Below are positions 16,801 to 25,400 of a stretch of 64,000 bases of DNA, in pieces. The notes under the pieces are model-generated. The model saw only the letters and a list, made by a program, of their open reading frames with translations, made no database searches and had not been told where the DNA came from. Position numbers and translations under genes: made by a program. Origin of the DNA: an uncultured Gammaproteobacteria bacterium. GTDB taxonomy: Bacteria > Pseudomonadota > Gammaproteobacteria > Arenicellales > JAANXG01. Position 1 is the stretch's first letter, and every line of letters starts with the position of its first letter. Location of the stretch: positions 75,658 to 139,657 of the forward strand of contig CAMYJT010000010.1 of NCBI GenBank assembly GCA_947258785.1, given 5' to 3'.

Positions 16801-18564
16801 CACTGGACTCGAGTCGCTGTTGCCTGAGAGGGAGAGACCGGCCGGCACGGTATCGTCGACCACGTCGACCACGTAATCGCCGGCAACCAGCCCATTGAAG
16901 CGGTACAGGCCCCCGGCATCGGTCAGCGTCACCGCGATGGGATCACCGGTCGCGGCGTCACGCAGCACCAGGCGGATATTTGCAAGACCCGGTTCATCGT
17001 CAAGGTTACCCTGCAAATTGTCGCCGTTGGTGTCCAACCAGACCCGGTCGCCGATGGACCCGCGTGGCTGGAAGGGCTCGAAGTTCTCGGGGGCGACCTG
17101 TACCGTGTACTCGGCCGGCGCCAGCTGGTCGCCAGGGGTAACCGTGAAGAAGTAGAGGCCATCGGCATCGGTCACGGTCTGGTCAATCCGGTTGCCCTGG
17201 GGGCTGAGCAGATTCATGACCACCCCAGGGATACCGCGCTCGGTGGCGTCCTGGACGCCGTCCGGGATGTTCGAGTCGTGCCACACGGTGTCACCGATGC
17301 GCACGTCGGGCAGCTGAAAGCAGGGCTCCGGCGGGTCGTCGGGGTTGTCCGCGGACTTCAGGCACAGGTTCTGCAGCAAACGCCAGGCGTTGAAGTTTTG
17401 TATGTCCATGCCGCGGAGTTTGACCTCGTAGATGCCCGGGAGCAGATCGACGCCGGCGACATCGGCGTCGGTGTCCGGGGAAGCCTCGGACAAGCGGTAG
17501 CGCTCCCACTCCTGATTGCCCGAGGGGTTGTCGTTGGTGAACAGCTGCCCGTCGGGGGTGGTCACGTCGTAGACCACCGAGGGGGTGCGGACCGCAAAGA
17601 AGGTGTCGGTGTCGTCGGGGGGCTCGCCGATGCCCTGGGCGCCCTCCGGCAGGGTGTCCGGCACCGCCCACGGGGGCAACGGCGCCAGCGGCGTGTTCGG
17701 GTCATCGGTGTCTACCGTGGAGCCGTCCTCCGCCCCATGGTCTAGATCACCGTCCCAGATGGTGAACTCGTTGGGATCGAAGGTGTTGGCCTCTTCCGCC
17801 GGCCCGGGCAGGGCGAAGAAGGTAAAGGTGCCGTCGTATGTGGTGTCGTCGAGATTGCCCAGGCCGCTGGGATAGATGACATCCACGTCGTTGAATTGCC
17901 ACAACGCGGACTGAAAGCCGAAGGGTTCGGCGATGGTCGTCAACACGGAGTCGGGCCCGATGCGGAGCTTGAAATTCGAGACCACCCGCGGACTGCCTTG
18001 CACCAAGCGCACCCGCAGCCGGTAGCGGAACTGGCCGTCGGCACCCTGGGCGCGTTCTTCAACGGTGACCTCAGGTGCGTCGAACCAGGCGTTGTCCGGC
18101 ATGGTCGAGCCGTCCAGCACGTAGGGCTGGGACGGATTGTTCGGGTCCGGGACCGCATCGTTGGTTTCGTCGTCGTAAAAGAGCTCGAACGTGAGTTCGC
18201 CCTCGTCTCCGACTAGCTTATTGTCCCAGTGCCCGTTCGATGTGTTGTCCTGCTCCCGTTCGTTGGTATCGCCATCGAACACCGAGACGGTGAATCCCGG
18301 CACGTCGACCGGCACCGCGATGGAGACGTTGATCTCCTGGCCGGTCAGGGTCGCGTTTTCGGGCCCGGGAATGGAGAGAAACCGCGAGTCGTCCACTGCG
18401 CAGGTCGGCAGGCAGTTGAAGGTCTGCGCAGCGGCGAGGCCGGACCAGAGCAGGGCCGTCACGGTGACTAACGCAACGGTGACACGGGACCCGGCGGTGT
18501 AGGTGGAACAGGTAGAACGGACGGAGTCGGCGCGCCGGCCGAGAATTGGATTCAGCGTCTTCAT
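13864..18564 (-). CDS. Giant secreted SdrD_B-repeat protein with Ser/Asp tail
   Basis: 1566 residues from the ATG at 18564; upstream in-frame starts add 43 residues before the signal peptide. The signal segment is VTVALVTVTALLWSGLAAAQ. After a beta-rich N-terminal region there are eight SdrD_B/Cna-B-type repeats, each with a motif like IGDTVWxDxNxDGxQDxxExGIxGVxVxL. Near residue 1318 a CGVCEGKVTDLTLRYLG domain follows. The last 135 or so residues are almost entirely Ser, Asp, Gly, His and Lys in SSDDG blocks. Acidic loops suggest calcium binding. No LPXTG or PEP-CTERM anchor is seen. It is upstream of lasso cyclase C1 on the same strand, 287 bases away. Confidence 0.88.
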   Translation of the reverse strand: MKTLNPILGRRADSVRSTCSTYTAGSRVTVALVTVTALLWSGLAAAQTFNCLPTCAVDDSRFLSIPGPENATLTGQEINVSIAVPVDVPGFTVSVFDGDTNEREQDNTSNGHWDNKLVGDEGELTFELFYDDETNDAVPDPNNPSQPYVLDGSTMPDNAWFDAPEVTVEERAQGADGQFRYRLRVRLVQGSPRVVSNFKLRIGPDSVLTTIAEPFGFQSALWQFNDVDVIYPSGLGNLDDTTYDGTFTFFALPGPAEEANTFDPNEFTIWDGDLDHGAEDGSTVDTDDPNTPLAPLPPWAVPDTLPEGAQGIGEPPDDTDTFFAVRTPSVVYDVTTPDGQLFTNDNPSGNQEWERYRLSEASPDTDADVAGVDLLPGIYEVKLRGMDIQNFNAWRLLQNLCLKSADNPDDPPEPCFQLPDVRIGDTVWHDSNIPDGVQDATERGIPGVVMNLLSPQGNRIDQTVTDADGLYFFTVTPGDQLAPAEYTVQVAPENFEPFQPRGSIGDRVWLDTNGDNLQGNLDDEPGLANIRLVLRDAATGDPIAVTLTDAGGLYRFNGLVAGDYVVDVVDDTVPAGLSLSGNSDSSPVSLAVGERVDNVDFGYSNANPLLRAVIGDTVWIDSTPDGIRTADEVGVTGVTMALLTPAGPNGIPGDFDDNDPIATSDTNGGRYLFTNVLPGTYTVEVTDFRDRLNGFALTVGSNPTAEFTVAAGDTVLDKDFGYTGGAVNSITNSVWLDSDRDGTRDFDELGLAGVTVNLVNTNPGAAELFGDRVVIATAVTDANGVFVFPEVLNGNYRLLVRDVDGVLTDLFPTTNAGFRGQRVTMAGADVTGNDFGYNDPLQLFDATNTAPGINPVTIPQKISQFVATTDVLTYDFGYGLNPLLIGDTVFDDQNSNGVQDAGEPGIPGVVVNLLDGDGRPVSSAVTDANGEYTFEVGPGTYTVVVDPDNSAMATTLARLGDRVWLNINGDNVQDPNEPGIPNVSVTLFDAVTNMAVASTGTDVNGFYHFDGLPAGDYYVDVVDSTVPAGLMLTSGADPTPTITLAPGETRDDLDFGYTTAPGTAAIGDLVWIESLPLNGTPEDEEFGPTGVTLSLTGTADDGSSVNRTTSTVGGRYLFADLPPGTYTVEVTDLGPDGLPGTGDEVLTGFTLSAGSPMPTLSVLANETDLTADFGYSDGPLFAVSDVVWLDSNRNGVQDADELTTFAGVTVALVDAFSGHLVAAKAITDANGAFTFPGLPDGDYELIITDDDHLLADLLPTTAAGVVGHPVTVSGGDVSGVNFGYAPLGLLDGRAPTTPTSITDTVVDTDVLTYDFGFGPGVCGVCEGKVTDLTLRYLGTVANAHIVVRQKKDGVAVFDDVVQPGGRFSFSGTWKNGTLGTEIVITVNGHFNTKIHTSCSQPIGPGLVRGDFEVLAGVSLHGGPLCPPEECPPHDDDSSSSDDDSSSSDDGHSSDDDSSSDDGHSSDDGSSSDDKSSDDGSSSDDGSSSDDGHSSDDGSSSDDGHSSDDGSSSDDDSSSDDRKHVCPDDDNSSDDGSSSDDKSSDDGSSSDDKSSDDGSSSDDGHSN
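13867..14270 (-). repeat. Low-complexity Ser/Asp-coding repeat
   Basis: Short tandem units built on GACGACGGCAGCAGC-type codons encode the SSDDG/SSDDK/SSDDGHS tail of the SdrD_B protein. The unit is imperfect at about 12-21 bases. Such DNA can expand and contract by slippage, so tail length probably varies between strains. The cluster is broken once by RKHVCPDDDN. Confidence 0.85.
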
Positions 18565-18798
18565 CTTGCGTACACCCCCAAACGTTTGTGGTTTACCGCG
18601 AACCGCCTCGTGTTTCACTTGGCGGCCCGGCAGTCTTGTACGCAAGACCCGTGGCTTTCCGTCCCTACCTCGCGGCAGGTTTGGCGTTCGCAAGCGACTC
18701 GCTGGAGAGCCGGAGCCGACTAACTGTACACCTGACCACCTGCTACCTCATACAGGCACCGGGACGCTTAGCTCCGACCATCACTGATCTCAGCGGTA

Positions 18799-18827
18799 AT
18801 TTTACCCGCCGTTTGTGCCTGCGGCAA
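18799..18827 (-). promoter_or_regulatory. Predicted sigma-70 promoter of the SdrD_B gene
   Basis: Read on the minus strand, TTGCCG (18827-18822) and TAAAAT (18804-18799) are separated by exactly 17 bases. The -10 matches consensus at five of six bases and the -35 at four. It leaves an untranslated leader of about 230 bases before the ATG at 18564. Confidence 0.5.
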
Positions 18828-18990
18828 GGCGTTTTAGCTCAAAAACCTAAGCGATTGACTCAGTTTTTTGGTCGAATGTGGTCGGTTCCTGGACTAAACG
18901 CTGTAGATATCTCCGACTGTGTACCCTGCATTAATGGCGGGACGTCCTCGTGCATTATGTGGGCTAAGCCCAGCGCATCGGATCGGTGGC

Positions 18991-19023
18991 AGAAAAATCC
19001 CCCACCGGTATGACCGGTGGGGG
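18991..19023 (-). terminator. Intrinsic terminator, minus strand
   Basis: Perfect 10-base arms CCCCCACCGG (18999-19008) and CCGGTGGGGG (19014-19023) around a 5-base loop. On the minus strand the hairpin is followed by ATTTTTCT, the T tract of a rho-independent terminator. It sits directly downstream of the SdrD_B remnant on that strand and upstream of the live SdrD_B gene. Confidence 0.8.
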
Positions 19024-19029
19024 CAGTGG

Positions 19030-19165
19030 GATTGGGCCGGCAAACGACGACGGAATCGCGTGGTTCGCTGCCAGCGGACAGGGCCAGTCCGGCCGGCACG
19101 GTTTGATCGACCACGTCGGCGGTGCAAGCGCCCGGTGCGAGCCCGTCGAATCGGTAGCGGCCGAG
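19030..19165 (-). pseudogene. Remnant of an SdrD_B-repeat gene
   Basis: The minus-strand frame reads RYRFDGLAPGACTADVVDQ, then TVPAGLALSAGSEPRDSVVV. This matches the end of an SdrD_B repeat in the neighbouring gene (LYRFNGLVAGDYVVDVVDDTVPAGLSLSG). There is no start codon or upstream domain, the sequence before it is AT-rich, and a terminator follows. It is therefore the 3' relic of a deleted or rearranged gene copy. A Cys replaces a conserved aromatic residue. Confidence 0.7.
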
Positions 19166-19457
19166 GGCGAATAAAAACTGATTGACTTAGACAATCAATA
19201 AATTACGCGAATAATGTCACATTGACTCTGAGTAATATTACTGCGTGATTCCATCCCATCTGTTGGACCTATGCGGGATCGAAAAATCCGCAGGTTAACG
19301 AATGAAAAACGCCCCAAGATCTGCTTGCAAGCTTCACATCCGTGAACTACTACTTTAGTAACTCTTGCCGCTCACACACTCAGACGGAAGTGTGACGGAC
19401 AGGTCCGAGTACAACCGAACACCCGGATCAAACACTACCTTTAAGTTGGGAGTCACT

Positions 19458-22400
19458 ATGTACGATTGCACTTTCCCGATCCGCCACACTGGGGCGGCCG
19501 CATTGCTGTGTCTGGCCGCTCAGCTGTTTGCCGGTGCGGCCGCGGCGGACCCCTACGCCTACGCCGATGCACCCGGCGATCAACTGCAATTGTCCGGCTT
19601 CGCCTGCGGCGCCGACCTCACGCGGACAATCTCGATCCGCGACAGTTTCACCATCAACGACCTCGACGTCGGCGCGCTGTTCCAACACAACACCCGCGGC
19701 AACATTCGGGTCAGGCTGCAGTCCCCGTTGGGGACAACGGTGGAGATCGTCAGCACCAGCGGTGACGCCAATAACGACTACGATCTGCTCCTCGATAGTG
19801 CATCCGCCAACCCCTTGAACGATGGAAACGCCGACAACCCCGACCCTCCGCTGTACGACCGCACCGCCGCGCCGAGCAATTCGCTGAACGCCTTCAACGG
19901 CGAGAACGCACAGGGCGACTGGACCATCAGTGTGTGCGCGGGCACCAACGGATTTTACCGGCAGCTCGAGCTGCGCTTCGACGGCACGGCGACGCCGACC
20001 CCGGCACCGCCGGTGTCCCCGGGCGACATACCTTTGCAGACCTACTTCGTGCCGTTCCCGGAGGACGATGTTTATACCTCGCTGACCTCGATCTACACCT
20101 ATCCGGGCAGCTGCGGGGATGTCAACGCGCGCAACCCCCGAGAGCCGGTCAACACCTACATCTCGCTGGCCGCCTCCTCCGATGGCACCATCATCTATTA
20201 CGACCATCAGGAGGACGCCTACGAGGACAATTATCTGAGCCTGTTCCAAGGCACCACCGAGGTGTGGGGCGACGGCGACGCAACCACCGGCTGTGCACCG
20301 ACGCTGAACGGGGCCCCGTTGATTTGTAACAACGCCAACGACGTCATCAACACCGGCGACGTCATCGTGTTGCAGAACCAGGTCGTACCCGTCCAGGCGG
20401 TGCCCGGCAGTCAGAATAACGTCTACGACTTCGACGGCGGCGACAAGATTGCCGCCTCGCTGCCCATCGCCATGACCCGGGGGGCGTGGCTGGCCGGTTC
20501 CAGCACCCTGCTGGCCGGGGCCCTGGAGATGTACGACGTGGACCGCTGGGACACGACTTACACGGCGCCGGTCGGCCAGGACCTGAGCGCCATCGACAAC
20601 CAGATGTTTTCCTACACCGGCCTGGTCATTATCGCGGCACGCGACGTCACCACGGTCGACATCGACAGCGACGCCGACGGCACAGTGGACACCACTGTGG
20701 TGCTCAACCAGGGCGAGACCCATCTGGTCAACGGCGGCGTGAACGCGGGGGCGACGGTGGTCGCGGACGCCCCGATCCACGTCGACATGATCACCGGCGA
20801 CCTGTGCGCCGGTTTCGAGAGCCGCTGGTACACGCTGTATCCGGACAGTCAGTTGTCCGACAACTACTACACGGCGGTCAACACCGACCCTGCCGTTGCC
20901 CCGACCTACGTATGGCTGCACAACCCGGGCACCGGCGCGATCACCGTGGAGGCCGATTTCATCGGCGTGGCCAGCGATCAGTCGATTCCGCTGGCCGCGG
21001 GGCAGACCCAGTTCGTGCAAGTGCCTTTAGGCTCCGGCGGGCACTTCTACACCACCGGGGCGACGCCGCCGATGTTTGTGGCGGTGGCCACCGTGGACTC
21101 CGACGCCACGAACACCGCCCACGACTGGGGCCTCACCCTGACCCCGAGGGAGCAGCTGTCGCCGCAGGCGGTGGTGGGCTTCGGTGTCGGTCAGGACCCG
21201 ACCATCACCCCGCCCACCGAGAACGGCTCGCCGGTGTGGGTGACCGTGGCGCTGCCCGAAGGCATCCCCGACACCGGGCCGTACAGCGTGTGCGTGGACT
21301 GGGACGGGAACCGCTCGACGGTGGAGCAGACCCTGGTGCTCAACCTACTCGATGCCGCCACGATCTTCGAGCCGAGCGGCGATCAGACCGGCATGGCGCT
21401 GTGGGTGTGCGACGGCAGCCGCGCCCTGATCGCGGTCGCCTGGGGCCAGGACCCGGCCACCGCGAGCACCGGTGCGCCCGCGATCGACGTCGGCACCACG
21501 GTGCCGGCGCTGCCCAGCGTGGCGGCGGGCAAGGGCCTGCAGCTGGTGACCGACAACAATGGCGACGGCCTGCCCAACACCGGCGATGTCTTGCGCTACA
21601 CCATCGTTATCCGCAGCACGGGCTTCGGCATCATCAGCGCCGGTGAGTTGAATATCCAGGACACCCTGCCGGTGGAGACGGTCTACGTTCCCAACACGAC
21701 TTCCTATACCTTTACCGGCCCGCCGGTACCGATCCCGGACAGTGGCAATACGCTGTTTCCGCTGGACGAAGGCGGTGTGGATCTGCTGCCGGTGCCCTTT
21801 AACCCGGGAGAGCAATTTGAAATCGTCTTCGATGTCACCATCACGGTGATTCCGCCGGCCCCGGACACCATCGATAACACCGCCACCATTACCTTCCGCA
21901 CCGAGATCATGACCCCGACCGTGATTTCAGCGCGCAACGTCGGCATCGGCGATTTGCTGTGGCTGGATACCGACGGCGACGGCGTCAAGGCCTGGCAGGA
22001 GTCCGGTCTGCCCGGGGTCGAGCTGCGCCTGCTGCGCTGTGCCAGCAACGGGACCAACTGTACGGCCTACGACAGCGATCCGAACACCCCCGGTGTGCAA
22101 GAGGTCAGGGTGCTCACCGATCTCAACGGCGAGTACCTGATCGAGGGTCTGCCGGCCGGGACCTATTCGGTGCAGGTCGATCCGGACGCCACCACCCTGC
22201 CGGCGGGTATGGTATTGAGCCAGCCCGGGACTATGGACGATCCCGGCTTTGCCGGCACCAACAGCGTGCCGGCCACGCTGAACACCGGAAATCTGCACGA
22301 GGACGCCGACTTCGGCTACATCCCGGCCCCCGGCACCGCCATCGTGGGTGACTATATCTGGATCGACACCAACAACGACGGCGCCCAGGACACCGGGGAG

Positions 22401-25400
22401 ACCGGGATCTCCGGCGTACAGGTGGAATTGTGGGACCCGGTCGACGGCATCGTCGGCAATGGCAACGACGTGCTGGTGAACACCACCACGACCAGCGCCA
22501 CCGGCCGTTACCTGTTCACCAACATTGCGGCGGCTCCAACGGACTATTACGTCCAGGTGGTGGCCGGGACCCTGCCGCCAGGCGCGACCCCGACGGTCGG
22601 TCCGCAGAGCCCGGGCAGCAACACCTCCCCGGTGTTTACCCTGGATCCCGGCGAGATCGACAACACCGTCGACTTCGGCTACTTGGCGCCGAACCGGTTC
22701 ACCGTCACCGATACGGTCTGGCTCGATGCCGACAGCGACGGCGTGCTCGATGCCGGTGAGGATGGGCTGGCCAATGTCACGGTGGATCTACTTGATGCAG
22801 CCGGCAACCTGATCGCCACGACCCACACCGGCGCCAATGGCGAGTTCAGCTTCAGCGGTCTGGCGCCGGGCAACTACACCCTCCGCGTGACCGACACGGA
22901 TCGGATCCTCGACGGATTCATCGGCACGACCGTGGCCGGCCAGACCCGCGAACAGGCAGTCGTGGTCGTCGCCGCGGACATTACCGGTGTGAATTTCGGT
23001 TACAACGGATCGGGCGCCATAGGCGACGTCGTGTTCAGCGACGCCAACGGCAACGGGGTGATGGACGCCGGTGAACCGGGAATCGCCGGGGTCACTGTGG
23101 AGTTGCGCGACGGCAGCAACGCCCTGGTCGCCACCGCCACCACCGGGCCGAACGGCGGCTATCTGTTTCAGGGTTTGAATGCCGGGAGCTTTACGGTAAT
23201 CGTCACCGACACCGGTTCCGTGTTGAGCGGTTTCAACCCCACCGCCGATCCAGACGAGCCCGGGACCTGTGCGGTCTGCGACGAGCAGTCGACGACGGCG
23301 CTGGTGTTGTTCGACCACGACAGCAACCCGGGTACGCCGGACATCGTGTCGTCGGATCTCGATCTCGACTTCGGTTATCAACCGACCACGGTCGGCACCA
23401 TTTCCGGCACCGTGTTTCACGACCAGAACAGCGACGGCATTCAAAACGCCGGTGATCCGGGACTCTCGGGGGTGCGCATCAACCTGGTCGACGCGGGTCC
23501 CGACGGAATCTTCGGGACTCAGGACGACCAGGTGGTCACCACGGTGACAACGGACTCGAACGGCGATTACACCTTTACCGGGGTACCGTTGGATACAACG
23601 TATTACGTCGATGTCGTGGACCAGGACGTGCATCTGGCCGATCACACGACCGGCAACGACCCTTCGACGCTTGGCGACGCGAGCCTGCAGTTCATCACCC
23701 TGACTGCCGGCAACCCGACCGTCGACGCCACCGACACCGGCAACCCGGGCGGGGTCAATCGCACCGTGTTCGGGTTCGGTGGCACCTCCACCAACCCGGT
23801 GACGCTGCGGCATTTCCGCGCCACCGCCGGGGTGAGTTCCGGCGAGGTGTCGTTCGACTGGTCTACCGCGACCGAAGTCGGGAACATGGGTTTTAATCTG
23901 TACGTCAAGTCTCGCGGCCAGTGGCACAAAATCAATCGCCAACCGATCCACTCAAAGGTTGTCGACTCCGTCACGGTCACTGAATACAACTATTCGGCAT
24001 CCGGCGTTCAAGGTTCCCGGTTTGCCATCGTGGACATCGACATTCGCGGTACACCGACCATCCACGGGCCGTTTAAGCTCGGCAAACGCTACGGCGCCAA
24101 GCGGGCGCGCAAACGCACCGATTGGGACGGAATTCGCGCCCGGCATGATGCAGCGAAAAACGAGCGCAAGCGGGCCAAGCGGGCCAAGCTGGCGCGGAAG
24201 GCACGCCACCTGCGCGGTCAGGCCGATGAGTTTGCTGACCTGGGCGGGACGGTGATGATAAACCTCGGCGTGCGTGAGACTGGGATAGTCCGCGTGACCT
24301 ATGAGCAACTGGCCGAGGCGGGGCTGGACCTCGCCGGGGTGCGCAAACGGCGAATTGCTGTGACCCACCGCGGGCACCCGGTCCCAATCCGGGTCGAAGG
24401 CCGGCGTAAGGACTCGAAATCGAAAAAGAAATTCGGACCCGGCGGCTTCATCGAATTCCTGGGCGAGGGACTGGATACCTTGTATACCGACACCAACGTG
24501 TACGTCCTGGAAGTGCGCCGAGATATGGCGGCCCGTGTTGACGTCGATAAGAGGCGCGTGCCCAAGCGATCTGCTCCGGTCAGGTATTACATGGAAACCG
24601 CCGAGGTGGCGACCCAGGCGCTGTACACCGCGGCGTCACCGACCAGCGATCCGTGGTACGCCGCCAGAATGCTGGCTTACGGCGCCCCCTATACCGGGAA
24701 CTTTTCGGTGACCATGGACGATCACATCGTGGCGGCCGCACCGGCCACGCTGACGGTCGATTTGTGGGGCGGCAGCGATCTAGCGGAAGACCCCGACCAT
24801 CACGTGATCGTCGCATTTAACGGCGTGCCAGTAGCGGACCAGGAGTTTGACGGCCTGGACCGCCTGACCATTCGGGAGACCCTGCCGGCCCACAGCTTGA
24901 AGCAAGAAAGCGATAACTGGCTGAACGTCGAGTTGCCGTTCGACACCGGCGGCATCTTTGATCTGGTCAACTTGGATCGCTTCAGCGTCACTTACCCCCG
25001 CGCGTTCGTGGCCCGTGGCGGCCGGCTCAGCTTTACGGCCGCGGGGTCGCTGTTCCGCGTCGAGGGGCTGCCCGATGACCAGGTGGTGGTCTACCGCGTC
25101 ACCGGGACGACCGTCCAGCGTGTAAAACGCCTGCGGGTCCATGAGTCCGGTGACGGCTTCGCGGTGAGTTTTGCCGGGTCCGGCACGGCCGCGACCTATC
25201 ACGTGGCGACCGTCGATGCGGCCATAAAACCGTCGTTTCATATCCCCGGTTACGACGGGACCCTGATCGAGGGCCAGGCGCAGTACCTGATCATTGCCCA
25301 TCCGGACTTCATCAATGGAGATCTGGATCTGCTTATTCAGGCCAAGCGGGCGCAGGGATTTACCGTGCAGGTGGCGGACGTCTTCGATGTGTACGCACAT

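Larger units (their letters stand above)
18565..19457. other. Divergent intergenic region between the two giant-protein genes
   Basis: An 893-base gap with no intact gene. It contains a predicted promoter for the leftward gene, a strong minus-strand terminator, a decayed SdrD_B fragment, and an AT-rich stretch at about 19165-19260 that contrasts with the GC-rich surroundings. That stretch holds a perfect 12-base palindrome AGTAATATTACT (19231-19242) and TGATTG/CAATCA half-sites (about 19180-19198). These are candidate operator sites controlling both arms. GGGAG before the ATG at 19458 is the rightward ribosome-binding site. Confidence 0.5.

Noticed and set aside
19428..21020. 530-codon minus-strand frame opposite the C25 protein
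   Set aside because: Val/Gly/Asp-rich antisense of SdrD-type coding sequence; no start signal or family motif.
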